Positions 1 through 9,258 are shown, numbered from the stretch's first letter. The stretch is 64,000 nt of DNA from Thiomicrorhabdus sp. ZW0627 (GCF_029767005.1 NZ_JARUQR010000001.1:179027-243026), one strand, 5' to 3'. Notes: generated by a model not told the origin, from the letters alone. A program made the numbers and translations.

Positions 1-1010
1 AGACTGCTCTGTTACAAGTCGGATTGAGTCTGTACATATTGGCGATAAGCCTCGGCGCGCTTGGTTGGCTAGGTAAGTCGTTGGATGCAAATAGTCTGCT
101 TGGGTTGGTGGTGCTTGTTACCATCATGACCAGTAACCTGATTCACATCTTGAGCACTCTGTTGCGTGAGATGGCGAGAGGCCTGTTCCAGTTCGATGCG
201 GTCGCCGAGGCTTTGAAACTGAATAATTCCCCAATATTTCTGTCCAATTTCACTTCCATGCTCGGGTTTGCGTTTGCCGCTTGGTATGAGCCGGAACTGG
301 CTGGTATGGCGTGGATTGTCGGCATCGGCGCTTTGATGAGCTATCTGGCGACGCTGACTCTGTTGCCGATGATTTTATTGAGTTGGCTGCTGGAATTCCG
401 GGTCGGTAACAGTGACGACCGTTACGGTTATGTCTCCGTAGTCAAATGGATGAAGGCGTCGCCGAATAAGGTAAAGGCGATTACGGGTTTGTTTGCAGTA
501 TTGTTTGCAGTTCTTTTGTGGTTGCAAAACGAAGCGCTGCCATCCTTTAACGGGTTATGGGGGGTGGTATCGTTGCTGCTGGTGCTGTTCACATTGTTTT
601 GGAAAGACGTCAAGCTGTCGCTATTGAATACTTTGTCGAACTTGTTGGCGTTGGTTTGTTCCATTTTAGTATTTGTTCTGCTCACTCCTGAATCATCGTT
701 GTCTTTGCTGCTGGTTATGATGCCAATGGGCTTAATTGTGGATGACGGCATTCATTTCTTTTCACGCTATGTTCGGGCTAAGCAGGGCTTGTTTTCCGAC
801 CCCGAGTCGGCGGTTCGTTACTCAATGGCGAGTGTCGGTCGTCCGATTTGGATGACGAGTTGGATTATGATGCTGGGCATGGCGGTTCTGTTATTCAGCG
901 GGCAGACGCTGGTTCAGCAGGCCAGTCTGATGACGATGGCGGCTTTGGTGATTGCCACGTTTATCACGCTTTTTCTGGTTCCGGCTTACCTTTTGTTCAG
1001 GGTGCGTTAG
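1..1010 (+). CDS. RND/MMPL-family exporter, C-terminal part (5' truncated by window edge)
   Basis: The reading frame is open from the first bases of the window, so the gene starts upstream and only about 335 C-terminal residues are seen. It is very hydrophobic, with several predicted membrane helices. A GLIVDDGIHFFSRY stretch follows a helix, in the place where RND transporters carry charged residues within the membrane domain, and the protein ends right after a final helix (ITLFLVPAYLLFRVR). This fits the COG1033-type predicted exporters of the RND superfamily, which act in the inner membrane. The substrate cannot be told. No partner gene is visible downstream; the next gene is 241 bp away and unrelated. 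Confidence 0.8.
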   Translation, partial: TALLQVGLSLYILAISLGALGWLGKSLDANSLLGLVVLVTIMTSNLIHILSTLLREMARGLFQFDAVAEALKLNNSPIFLSNFTSMLGFAFAAWYEPELAGMAWIVGIGALMSYLATLTLLPMILLSWLLEFRVGNSDDRYGYVSVVKWMKASPNKVKAITGLFAVLFAVLLWLQNEALPSFNGLWGVVSLLLVLFTLFWKDVKLSLLNTLSNLLALVCSILVFVLLTPESSLSLLLVMMPMGLIVDDGIHFFSRYVRAKQGLFSDPESAVRYSMASVGRPIWMTSWIMMLGMAVLLFSGQTLVQQASLMTMAALVIATFITLFLVPAYLLFRVR

Positions 1011-1251
1011 ATTTCTGGTGATCGAAAATTAATTTGTTCATTAATTAAGATAATTAATATTAGTGATATGTAAATTTTATTTTTAATTTAAGGTTCTATA
1101 GTCCATTATGCTGTAACGGAAGTTAAGTAGAGCTTGTCAATAAGTAAGCCTAATTAACTACTATTAATAGAATGTATAACACTGATAAAAAATATAACGA
1201 AAATATACATCGCAATTAAATAACGCATAAAAAAATCAGAAGGAAAGAAGC

Positions 1252-2568
1252 ATGGCAACAGTTGTTGTGGTTGGATCGAGTACAGGTGGATTACCAATGT
1301 CTTACGATATTCGTAAGCATCTGGATAAGGGACATACAATCAAAGTAGTAAACGCCATTGACGAGTTCAATTTTGTTCCGTCAAACCCATGGGTAGCGGT
1401 AGGCTGGAGAAAGCCGGAAGACATCTCTTTCAAACTAGAGCCATATCTGACTCGCAAGGGAATCGAATTCTATAACCAGACTTGTACTGGTTTGGATCCT
1501 GAAAACAACAAAATTACATTGGACGACGGTACCGAGATGGATTATGACTATCTTATTCTTGCGACCGGTCCTGCTTTGGCGTTCGATGAAGTAGAAGGTT
1601 TCGGGCCTAAGAGCCATGGTGGTAACACAGTTTCGGTTTGTACCACACCTCATGCTGTAGAAGCTTACGACCAATGGGAAGAATTTTGTAAAGAGCCGGG
1701 ACCAATCATTGTCGGTGCGGTTCAAGGTGCATCTTGTTTCGGGCCTGCTTACGAATTCGCAATGATCATGGAAACGGACTTGCGTAAGCGTAAAATCCGT
1801 AGCCAGGTTCCGATGACCTTCGTTACAGCTGAGCCTTATATCGGCCATTTGGGTCTTGGTGGTGTTGGTGATTCCAAAGGTTTGATGGAATCTGAAATGC
1901 GTGCGAGACACATCAACTGGATTTGTAACGCGAAAGTCACCAAGATTGAAGACGGTATGATGTACGTCGACGAACACAATAACCAGGGTGACGTTATCAA
2001 TCAGCACGAATTGCCGTTCAAATATTCAATGATGTTGCCTGCGTTCAAGGGCTCGAAGTTCTTGCAGGAAATGGTTGATGCCGATCCGGAGAAAATGGGT
2101 GGACCTTTGGTGAATCCACGAGGTTTTGTGAAAGTAGATAAGTTCAGCCGTAACCCGACTTTCCATAACATCTACGCTTTGGGTGTAGGGATTGCGATTC
2201 CTCCGGTAGATACCAAGTGTCCGGTGCCTTGTGGTACGCCTAAAACCGGTCTGATGATCGAATCGATGGTAACGGCGATCTGTCATAACATCGAAGCTAA
2301 CCTTGAAGGTAAGGAGCCTCACGAGGAACCAACTTGGAATACGGTTTGTTTGGCGGATATGGGTGATTCCGGTGCGGCTTTCGTTGCCTTGCCTCAGATT
2401 CCTCCGCGTAACCTGACTTGGGCTAAGAAAGGTAAGTGGGTTCACTTGGCGAAGATTGCATTTGAGAAATACTTCATCCGTAATATGAAAGCCGGTAACT
2501 CCGAGCCGATTTACCAGAAGTACATTATGAAAATGTTGGGTATCAACCGCTTGAAGTCCGATAAATAA
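1252..2568 (+). CDS. sqr: Sulfide:quinone oxidoreductase (FAD-dependent)
   Basis: This 438-aa flavoprotein would oxidise sulfide to polysulfide or sulfur and pass electrons to membrane quinone. The N-terminus has a Rossmann FAD-binding beta-alpha-beta start, here GSSTGG instead of the usual GxGxxG. Cys130 (VSVCTTPHA) and Cys162 (GASCFGPAYEF) lie where SQR redox cysteines are found, and a third cluster CPVPCGTPKTG supplies Cys323 and Cys327. An ATGP motif near residue 104 fits the disulfide-oxidoreductase fold. A good AGAAGGAAAG ribosome site precedes the ATG. The gene stands alone between an AT-rich 241-bp leader and a strong terminator. Subtype (type III or VI) is uncertain. It is the main hint of a sulfur-oxidising lifestyle. 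Confidence 0.85.
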   Translation: MATVVVVGSSTGGLPMSYDIRKHLDKGHTIKVVNAIDEFNFVPSNPWVAVGWRKPEDISFKLEPYLTRKGIEFYNQTCTGLDPENNKITLDDGTEMDYDYLILATGPALAFDEVEGFGPKSHGGNTVSVCTTPHAVEAYDQWEEFCKEPGPIIVGAVQGASCFGPAYEFAMIMETDLRKRKIRSQVPMTFVTAEPYIGHLGLGGVGDSKGLMESEMRARHINWICNAKVTKIEDGMMYVDEHNNQGDVINQHELPFKYSMMLPAFKGSKFLQEMVDADPEKMGGPLVNPRGFVKVDKFSRNPTFHNIYALGVGIAIPPVDTKCPVPCGTPKTGLMIESMVTAICHNIEANLEGKEPHEEPTWNTVCLADMGDSGAAFVALPQIPPRNLTWAKKGKWVHLAKIAFEKYFIRNMKAGNSEPIYQKYIMKMLGINRLKSDK

Positions 2569-2623
2569 TTGCGTTTGACTGCCTGAACTGGAATCGAATC
2601 GGATAGTGATTTGACTCCGGATG

Positions 2624-2656
2624 AAAACACCCTCAACTTAGAGGGTGTTTTTTTTT
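2624..2656 (+). terminator. Rho-independent terminator after sqr
   Basis: A perfect stem AACACCCTC / GAGGGTGTT with a 6-nt loop (AACTTA) is followed by a run of about ten T. It ends the monocistronic sqr transcript. Confidence 0.9.
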
Positions 2657-2664
2657 ATTTGCTT

Positions 2665-2670
2665 TATAAT
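2665..2670 (+). promoter_or_regulatory. -10 element (TATAAT) placing +1 at the TRIC gene ATG
   Basis: A perfect TATAAT ends 7 bases before the A of the ATG at 2677, so the predicted transcription start is at the start codon itself. No Shine-Dalgarno sequence is present between them. No good -35 is seen at 16-18 bp, where the upstream terminator stem lies. Confidence 0.5.
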
Positions 2671-2676
2671 ACGCCC

Positions 2677-3309
2677 ATGAGTTTTGTCCTATCTCTACAT
2701 TATCTAGATCTGCTTGGAACGGTGGTGTTTGCGTTTACCGGCCTTTTGGCGGCAAGCCGTAAACAGCTCGACCTGTTCGGTGCAATCGTGATCGCAATGG
2801 TAACGGCCATCGGTGGTGGAACTCTCCGCGACGTCATTCTGGGACAACCCGTCTTCTGGATTACCCAGCCGGTTTACATTTATGTAATTGTCATTTCAGC
2901 CCTGTTCATGTTTTTCTATGCTCGTTTCCGACCTGTTCCGATGCGGCTTTTGCTGTTTTTGGATGCGTTGGGATTGGCTGTGTTTACCGTGATTGGTTCG
3001 CAGAAAGCGCTTGCTTTAGGATTGAGCGATCCGATTGTCATCATGACCGGTATAATGACCGGGGCGGCCGGCGGGGTGATACGAGATGTATTAGTGGGCG
3101 AAGTGCCACTGATTTTCCGAAAAGAGATTTATGCGACCGCATCGTTTATGGGGGCGAGTGTTTTGCTGGTACTTATGCAAAACATCGAAAGTCAGGAGTT
3201 GGCGATCACCATTTCGATTTTAGTCGTTTTGATAATGAGAATTTCGGCTATTGTATACAACTATAGTTTACCTATCTTCAATCCTGTTCACCGTGGTGAT
3301 CATGACTGA
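2677..3309 (+). CDS. TRIC-type cation channel family protein (UPF0126/YicG-like)
   Basis: A 210-aa inner-membrane protein made of two repeated three-helix units. Each unit carries a glycine-rich kink motif: AIGGGTLRDVILGQPVFW near residue 50 and GAAGGVIRDVLVGEVPL near residue 135. These GGGxxRD motifs define the bacterial TRIC/UPF0126 family, reported as trimeric intracellular cation channel homologues. The frame is open further upstream to 2611, but that would translate through the sqr terminator, and family members begin close to the LDLLGTVVFAFTG helix, so 2677 is the better start. It is followed at 29 bp by the Lol transporter genes and may be cotranscribed with them. Confidence 0.85.
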   Translation: MSFVLSLHYLDLLGTVVFAFTGLLAASRKQLDLFGAIVIAMVTAIGGGTLRDVILGQPVFWITQPVYIYVIVISALFMFFYARFRPVPMRLLLFLDALGLAVFTVIGSQKALALGLSDPIVIMTGIMTGAAGGVIRDVLVGEVPLIFRKEIYATASFMGASVLLVLMQNIESQELAITISILVVLIMRISAIVYNYSLPIFNPVHRGDHD

Positions 3310-3338
3310 AACACATCAAACGGAACTTCAAACTGATT

Positions 3339-4589
3339 ATGTTTAAACTGCCTTACGAACTGTTTTTAGGACTGCGTTATACCAAAGCCAAACGGCGTAA
3401 CGGTTTCATTTCCTTCATCTCTCTTTCATCGATTATCGGTATTGCACTGGGTGTGATGGCTTTGATCACGGTGTTGTCGATCATGAACGGATTCCAACAG
3501 GAATTGCGTGATCGGATTCTGGGGATGACTGCTCACTTGACACTCACCGAAAGCGATTCGCGTCTGCGCGACTGGGAGAGCCTGTATCAAACGGTGATTA
3601 AATTGCCGGATGTTGAGGGGGCTGCTCCGAACATTATGGAACAGGGGATGCTGACCAGTGGTCGTGAGGTGAAAGGTGCCGCGATCCGAGGGATTAATCC
3701 GGATTACGAAGATCAGGTGGCCGACATCGACAGCAAGATGCTGCATGGCAAACTGGCGGACTTGCATTCCAAGGAATACGGGATGATTCTGGGGTCCGAA
3801 CTGGCCGGCAGTCTTGGGGTTTCGGTCGGCGACAAGGTGACTTTGATTGCCCCGCAGGGAACCTTTTCTCCTGTAGGGATGGTGCCTAGAATTAAGCGCT
3901 TTACCGTCATTGGCTTATTTAACGCGGGTATGCACGAATACGACAGTGGATTGGCGATTATTCACATTAAGGATGCGCAAAAAGTATTCAAATACAATGA
4001 CGCTGTCGGTGCTTTACAGCTCCGCATAAAAAACATGTTCGATGTTCGTGAGGTACGCCACGAAATCGCGCAGCATATGGATAGACCTTTGTATGTTCGA
4101 GATTGGACACAGCAACACGCCAATTTCTTCAAGGCGATCGAGATGGAGAAGCGCATGATGTTCATCGTTTTGGCATTGATCATTATGGTGGCTGCTTTCA
4201 ATATCGTTTCAACCATGGTGATGGTGGTCACCGATAAACAGAGTGATATTGCCGTATTGAGAACGCTGGGGGCGACACCGAACAGTATTCAGTCAATTTT
4301 CATCATCCAGGGGTTGGTGATCGGTTTGACCGGTGCGATTTTCGGCCTTTTGGGCGGTGTCACGCTTTCTTTGAATATCGATGTGATCGTACCGTTTATC
4401 GAAAACCTGCTCGGGTTCAAGTTCTTCCCGGCAGATGTCTATTACATCAGCCAAGTTCCGTCCAAGCTGGAATGGGGTGATGTCTGGTACATAACAGGAT
4501 TAGCGTTCCTGCTTACGTTGCTTGCCACGCTGTATCCGGCCAGAAAAGCCGCCAAGGTGCATCCTGCGGAGGCTCTACGTTATGAATAA
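3339..4589 (+). CDS. lolC: Lipoprotein-releasing ABC transporter permease (LolC/E, possibly LolF type)
   Basis: The 416-aa permease has one N-terminal helix, a large periplasmic domain and three C-terminal helices, the MacB/FtsX topology. With LolD it would extract outer-membrane lipoproteins from the inner membrane and hand them to LolA. The periplasmic segment GTFSPVGMVPRIKRFTV resembles the LolA-binding hook of E. coli LolC, while the C-terminal part (AAFNIVSTMVMVV, DVYYISQVPSKLEW) resembles LolE more closely. Only one permease gene is present; no second copy follows lolD. This suggests a single LolF-like protein acting as a homodimer. The start ATG is supported by the conserved ELFLGLRY N-terminus. 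The 3' end overlaps lolD. Confidence 0.9.
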   Translation: MFKLPYELFLGLRYTKAKRRNGFISFISLSSIIGIALGVMALITVLSIMNGFQQELRDRILGMTAHLTLTESDSRLRDWESLYQTVIKLPDVEGAAPNIMEQGMLTSGREVKGAAIRGINPDYEDQVADIDSKMLHGKLADLHSKEYGMILGSELAGSLGVSVGDKVTLIAPQGTFSPVGMVPRIKRFTVIGLFNAGMHEYDSGLAIIHIKDAQKVFKYNDAVGALQLRIKNMFDVREVRHEIAQHMDRPLYVRDWTQQHANFFKAIEMEKRMMFIVLALIIMVAAFNIVSTMVMVVTDKQSDIAVLRTLGATPNSIQSIFIIQGLVIGLTGAIFGLLGGVTLSLNIDVIVPFIENLLGFKFFPADVYYISQVPSKLEWGDVWYITGLAFLLTLLATLYPARKAAKVHPAEALRYE

Positions 4590-5277
4590 GGAAATGGATA
4601 AGATGGTACTGTCCGCACAAGGATTGAAGAAAATTTATCAGGAAGGCGTGATTTCAACTCAGGTGCTTAATGGTGCAGAACTCGACGTTGCGGCGGGTGA
4701 AAAGGTCGCGATCATAGGCGCTTCCGGTTCCGGTAAGAGTACTTTGCTTCATCTGTTGGCAGGACTGGATCAGCCTACCACAGGGGCCGTCTCGTTGATG
4801 GCGCAGCCGTTCTCTACTTTGAGCGCAATCAAGCGCGGCCATATGCGTAACAGCCATATGGGATTTATCTATCAGTTTCACCATTTGCTGCCTGAATTGA
4901 GCGCTTTGGAAAATGTAATGGTGCCCCTGAAGATTCGACGTGAGTCTGCTAAAACCGCTCAACAGAAGGCCGAAGCGTTGTTGAAGCGCGTCGGGTTGGG
5001 AGAGCGTATTCACCACAAACCGAGCGAGTTGTCGGGTGGAGAGCGTCAGAGAGTTTCGATTGCAAGAGCATTGATTACACGTCCGGCTATCATTTTGGCG
5101 GATGAACCGACCGGTAACCTGGATCACGAAACCGCCGAACAGGTGTTTGAATTGATGTTGGAACTGAATCAGGAACTACAGACTGCGTTGTTGATCGTTA
5201 CCCATGATTTGGACTTGGCCAAACGAATGGATCGTCAGCTAAGTTTGGTGGATGGTTTGTTGCATCCAGTTGAATAA
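4582..5277 (+). CDS. lolD: Lipoprotein-releasing ABC transporter ATPase LolD
   Basis: The 231-aa ATPase powers lipoprotein release together with the preceding permease. Visible motifs are Walker A GASGSGKST, Q-loop region FIYQFHHLLPELSALENV, the signature LSGGERQRVSIARAL and Walker B IILADEPTGNLD. The start is taken at the ATG that overlaps the lolC stop region by 8 nt, which gives normal LolD length; ATGs at 4594 and 4603 are alternatives. The tight overlap points to translational coupling. Confidence 0.93.
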   Translation: MNKEMDKMVLSAQGLKKIYQEGVISTQVLNGAELDVAAGEKVAIIGASGSGKSTLLHLLAGLDQPTTGAVSLMAQPFSTLSAIKRGHMRNSHMGFIYQFHHLLPELSALENVMVPLKIRRESAKTAQQKAEALLKRVGLGERIHHKPSELSGGERQRVSIARALITRPAIILADEPTGNLDHETAEQVFELMLELNQELQTALLIVTHDLDLAKRMDRQLSLVDGLLHPVE

Positions 5278-5289
5278 GGTTCGGTTTTA

Positions 5290-7218
5290 ATGTTAGCAAT
5301 CCAAAGTGTTTCCATTCGCGCTGGACTGAAACCGCTTTTTGACGGGGCCAGTCTGACTATCCATCCCGGGCAGAAAATCGGTTTGATCGGCCAGAATGGC
5401 GTTGGTAAAACAACCCTGTTCAAAGCGATTATGGGTGAAGTGCCATTGGAAGAGGGGCAGATATCCATTCCAGCGAATTGGTTGATCGGGTATGTGGAAC
5501 AGGAAGTTGCGGATTCAGAACTGTGCGCCTTGGATTATGTCTGTTTCGGCGATACTCAATATGCACAGTTGACCCGACGGATTAATGAGGCTCAAGAGAT
5601 CGGTAATCATGATGCATTGGTTCAGGCTTATGACGAGATGGATCGCATTGCCGGTTATGATGTTCCGCAAAAAGCGCAGCAGCTTCTGGCCGGACTGGGC
5701 TTTTCCGTCGAGGACCTGACTAAGTCCATTCAAGCATTTTCCGGTGGTTGGCAGGTTCGTCTTAAGCTGGGTCGTGCCTTGATGCAACGTTCCGATTTGT
5801 TGTTGCTAGATGAGCCAACTAACCACCTGGACATCGAAGCCGTCGCCTGGTTGGTACAATGGCTCAAATCCTATCAAGGCGCTGTGCTGATCATCTCCCA
5901 CGACCGCGACTTTCTCGACCAGGTGGTGCAGGGTATCGCTCATATCCACCAGCAGAAGATTTATTACTACTCCGGTAATTTCGCCGCATTTGAAAGACAG
6001 CGTAACGAACAGTTGATGCAGCAGCAGGCGTTGCACGAAAAGCAGAAGCAGCAAATGCAGCACCTGAAAACGTTCATCGAGCGGTTTAAGGCAAAAGCCA
6101 GTAAGGCCAAACAGGCACAGAGTCGTGTGAAAGCGTTGGAGCGTATGGAACAGGTTGCAGCCGTTCAGGCGACCAATCCGTTCCATTTCGAGTTTTTCGA
6201 ACCGAAACACCAGCCTGATCCCATGGCGAGAATCGAATCGGTCGGATTTGGTTATGGTGATAAGCCTATTCTGAAAGATGCCAGCTTGGTGTTGCGTGCT
6301 GGCGATCGAATCGGTCTGGTCGGGGTGAATGGTTCGGGTAAAACGACATTGATCAAATTGTTGGTCGGTGAGTTGAAACCGAAATCCGGGACTATTCAGA
6401 TGAGCAAGGGAGTCAGTATCGGTTATTTCGCCCAGCATCAGTTGGAAGCTTTGGATCTGGATCACAGTCCGTTACAGCATATGCTGGCATTAAGTGATGA
6501 AATAAGTGACCAGCAGGCGCGTGATTTTCTGGGACAGTTTGGTTTTTCGAACGAGCAGACTCTTACGGCGGTACGTTCATTTTCCGGTGGTGAAAAGGCG
6601 CGTCTTGCTTTGGCGATGATCGTGTACCAAAAGCCCAATCTGATTATTCTCGACGAGCCGACCAACCACTTGGATATGGACACCCGTGACGCTCTGGATA
6701 TGGCTTTGCAGGAATTCAGTGGGGCCTTGATACTGGTCACGCATGATAAGCACTTGTTAGCCAGTATCGCTGATCAGTTCTGGTGGGTTCACGAGGGTGA
6801 AGTCAGCTTGTATCACGGAGATTTGGAATCTTATCTGCAAACCCGTCTCAAGACCTTAAAGCAGTCACAGGAAGCGTTGAAAAGCAAAGAGGACAGGCCT
6901 GTTCAGAATAAAAAACAGCAGCGCCAGCTCAATGCTCAGCGCCGCAAGCAGCTTGATGTTCAGCTTAAACCGTATAATCAGGCGTTGAAGAAGATTGAGA
7001 AGCAGATGGATCATGCTCAGGCAGAGTTGGCTAAACTGCACGCTTTGATGGAAGACAATTCAATGTATGAAGCGGAAAACAAAGCCAGATTGACCGAAGC
7101 CATCAAGTTACAGGCCGAATACGAACAGCAGAGTGAAGAGAGTGAGATGGAATGGTTGGAGGTCCAGGAGCAGATTGAGCGGATCACCAAAGAATTTGAA
7201 GAGCAGGAAGCGGTCTGA
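5290..7218 (+). CDS. yheS: ABC-F family ATPase YheS
   Basis: The 642-aa soluble protein has two ABC domains and no membrane segments, as in ABC-F proteins that act on ribosomes. Domain one has GQNGVGKTTL and LLLDEPTNHLDIEAV; domain two has GVNGSGKTTL, FSGGEKARLALAM and IILDEPTNHLDMDTR. The linker between them is charged (RFKAKASKAKQAQSRVKALE), and a C-terminal coiled coil runs from about residue 525 to the end. Length, linker and tail match E. coli YheS better than Uup or EttA. It follows lolD by 12 bp, so it is probably the last gene of that operon and is closed by a strong terminator. Confidence 0.92.
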   Translation: MLAIQSVSIRAGLKPLFDGASLTIHPGQKIGLIGQNGVGKTTLFKAIMGEVPLEEGQISIPANWLIGYVEQEVADSELCALDYVCFGDTQYAQLTRRINEAQEIGNHDALVQAYDEMDRIAGYDVPQKAQQLLAGLGFSVEDLTKSIQAFSGGWQVRLKLGRALMQRSDLLLLDEPTNHLDIEAVAWLVQWLKSYQGAVLIISHDRDFLDQVVQGIAHIHQQKIYYYSGNFAAFERQRNEQLMQQQALHEKQKQQMQHLKTFIERFKAKASKAKQAQSRVKALERMEQVAAVQATNPFHFEFFEPKHQPDPMARIESVGFGYGDKPILKDASLVLRAGDRIGLVGVNGSGKTTLIKLLVGELKPKSGTIQMSKGVSIGYFAQHQLEALDLDHSPLQHMLALSDEISDQQARDFLGQFGFSNEQTLTAVRSFSGGEKARLALAMIVYQKPNLIILDEPTNHLDMDTRDALDMALQEFSGALILVTHDKHLLASIADQFWWVHEGEVSLYHGDLESYLQTRLKTLKQSQEALKSKEDRPVQNKKQQRQLNAQRRKQLDVQLKPYNQALKKIEKQMDHAQAELAKLHALMEDNSMYEAENKARLTEAIKLQAEYEQQSEESEMEWLEVQEQIERITKEFEEQEAV

Positions 7219-7266
7219 AACAGCCGGAAAGAATTTTTAGTTAAATATCCGGAGTTTCGCAGATGC

Positions 7267-7297
7267 AAAAAAGGCCTGAATTTCAGGCCTTTTTTGA
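7267..7297. terminator. Bidirectional terminator between yheS and DUF2892 gene
   Basis: A near-perfect palindrome, AAAAAAGGCCTGAA and TTCAGGCCTTTTTT, has A/T tracts on both sides. It can end both the yheS transcript and the convergent small gene at 7320-7523. Confidence 0.9.
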
Positions 7298-7319
7298 TTT
7301 CGGAGAAACGAAGCGGCGC

Positions 7320-7523
7320 TTATTTGAATGCGATACCGTGCTTCATTCCGAATTTACGAAGGAATTTAACCATCGGGCAGAATCCGGTAATGCCTGCAAA
7401 CAATAAGTTGGCACCTACGAATCCAGTTAGGTAAATCCATTCAGGTGAGTGATATACGCTCAAGATTGAGCTACCAAGCACCATGGTTCCGGCTACTAAT
7501 AAAATGATTTTTTCAATAGTCAT
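7320..7523 (-). CDS. Small DUF2892 (YgaP-type transmembrane) protein
   Basis: This 67-aa protein consists mostly of two membrane helices (IILLVAGTMVLGSSILS and YLTGFVGANLLFAGITGFC) and ends with the FCPMVKFLRKFGMK pattern typical of DUF2892, the C-terminal membrane part of YgaP. Here there is no rhodanese domain, only the membrane part. Members are often found near sulfur or rhodanese genes, but no such neighbour is adjacent here. The 253-bp AT-rich gap between it and tig must hold divergent promoters; a TATAAT at 7696-7701 faces tig. No other gene is convincing in that gap. Confidence 0.8.
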   Translation of the reverse strand: MTIEKIILLVAGTMVLGSSILSVYHSPEWIYLTGFVGANLLFAGITGFCPMVKFLRKFGMKHGIAFK

Positions 7524-7776
7524 GCTATGTCCTTGAATTTGTCAGGTATTTCTTGGTTGAATTTAAAGAAATATCTGATTGGTCTATACAAAAAAATTAT
7601 CGAAATTCTAGCACTTTTTTCGTGCTCGACAAAGTGTTTAGAAATATTTCTTGTTGTTTTTATTTGTTTTTCTTTAATTTTTTTCAATAAAAAAGTATAA
7701 TTTTGCACCTTATTTATAGCTACTGTGGTTGAATACACACTAGCTTATTTTAATAACCAAACTTTGAGAAAAGAAC

Positions 7777-9090
7777 ATGCAAGTAACTGTAGAAAAGCCA
7801 GAACAAGGTCTTGAGCATAAGATTACTGTCACATTCCCTTCTGATGAAATGAACAGTCAGATCGAGAAGCGTTTAAACGAAATCCGCCGTAAAGTGAAAA
7901 TGGATGGTTTTCGTCCTGGTAAGGTGCCTCTAAGTGTCGTCAAACAACGCCACGGAGAACAGGTCAAGCAGGAAGTGATGGGCGAGAAAATCCAGCAGAC
8001 ATTCTACGATGCGGTTGCACAAGAGTCTTTGAAAGTGGCTGGTTACCCAATGTTTGATGAGTTGGATGACAAGGATGGTTCCATTACTTTCACCGCTCGT
8101 TTCGAAACTTACCCTGAAATCACGGTTCCTGAGTTCTCTGGCGTGAAAGCGGAAAAAATCACTGCCGAAGTAACGGACAAAGACGTTGATAACATGATTA
8201 ACCGTCTGCGTGAACAGCGTATGGCTTGGAAGCCTTCTAAGAGCGCTGCTAAGAAAGCCAAGAAGGGTGAGCAGGTCATTATGGATTTCGTCGGTAAGAT
8301 TGACGGTGTTGCATTCGAAAACGGTTCTGCCGAGAACGTTCCTCTTGAACTTGGAAGCGGTCGTATGATTCCAGGTTTCGAAGATGGCATCATCGGTATG
8401 AAGAAAGGTGAAGAGAAAACGATCGAAGTGACTTTTCCTGAAGAGTATCAGTCTGAAGAGTTGAAAGGTAAGACTGCGACTTTTGATATCACTGTTCACT
8501 CGATTTCGACTAAAGAACTTCCTGAGATTGATGAAGAGTTCGTTAAGTCTTTCGGTATCGAAGCTGGTACTGAAGAAGCGCTTCGTAACGAAATCAAGGA
8601 AAACATGGCGAAAGAACTGGCGCGTGCCGTTCAGAACCAAAACCGTACTGCCGCACTAGATGCGTTGCAGGAGATCGTTGACGTTCAGCTTCCGAAATCG
8701 TTGGTTGACCAAGAAGTTCAGAACTTGATGAACAACATGGCTCAAAACCTACAGCAGCAAGGAATGAAGCCGGAAGACCTAAATATGTCTGCGGACCACT
8801 TCCAAGCGGATGCTGAGAAGCGTGTTAAGCTAGGTTTGATTATGGGTGACATCATCCGTGCAAACAACATTGTAGCTTCTGACGAAGATGTTGACGCTTT
8901 CATCCAAGAGCAGGCTTCTTCTTATGAAGATCCATCTGAAGTGGTTAACTGGTACAAGCAGAACCCTCAGGCTATGAACGAGATCAAAGCAATTATCGTT
9001 GAGAACTCTATTGCCGAGAAGATTTTGTCTGAAGCGAAAGTGAAGGAAGTGAAGAAGTCATTCGAAGAAGTTGTTAATACAGCTGCTTAA
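7777..9090 (+). CDS. tig: Trigger factor (ribosome-associated chaperone)
   Basis: The 437-aa protein binds nascent chains at the ribosome exit tunnel and has prolyl isomerase activity. The ribosome-docking signature GFRPGKVP is at residues 44-51, the FKBP-type domain spans about 155-245 (GSGRMIPGFEDGIIGM), and the rest is the helical chaperone body. Its position first in a tig-clpP-clpX-lon-hupB series matches the order in many gammaproteobacteria. It has its own terminator downstream, so clpP must have another promoter or depend on read-through. Confidence 0.97.
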   Translation: MQVTVEKPEQGLEHKITVTFPSDEMNSQIEKRLNEIRRKVKMDGFRPGKVPLSVVKQRHGEQVKQEVMGEKIQQTFYDAVAQESLKVAGYPMFDELDDKDGSITFTARFETYPEITVPEFSGVKAEKITAEVTDKDVDNMINRLREQRMAWKPSKSAAKKAKKGEQVIMDFVGKIDGVAFENGSAENVPLELGSGRMIPGFEDGIIGMKKGEEKTIEVTFPEEYQSEELKGKTATFDITVHSISTKELPEIDEEFVKSFGIEAGTEEALRNEIKENMAKELARAVQNQNRTAALDALQEIVDVQLPKSLVDQEVQNLMNNMAQNLQQQGMKPEDLNMSADHFQADAEKRVKLGLIMGDIIRANNIVASDEDVDAFIQEQASSYEDPSEVVNWYKQNPQAMNEIKAIIVENSIAEKILSEAKVKEVKKSFEEVVNTAA

Positions 9091-9143
9091 TGGTTTTTCC
9101 GCACACATTTTAACCGGGCCTTATTTGGTTCCGGTTTTAAAGA

Positions 9144-9199
9144 AAACTTAACCTGCCGAAGGAAATTTTTAATTTGTCTTCGGGGTTAAGTTTTTTTTT
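9144..9199 (+). terminator. Terminator after tig
   Basis: A long hairpin pairs AACTTAACC and CCGAAG with CTTCGG and GTTAAGTT around an AT-rich loop, followed by a run of nine T. It separates tig from clpP. Confidence 0.85.
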
Positions 9200-9258
9200 G
9201 CTCTAGAAAAGGCTAAGATACCTTTCAAAGAACATAAATAAATTGAAATAAACGAGGC

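Noticed and set aside
7520..7738. 72-aa minus-strand frame upstream of the DUF2892 gene
   Set aside because: It is AT-rich, Lys/Ile-heavy, without domain signs, and occupies the region that must hold the tig promoter.
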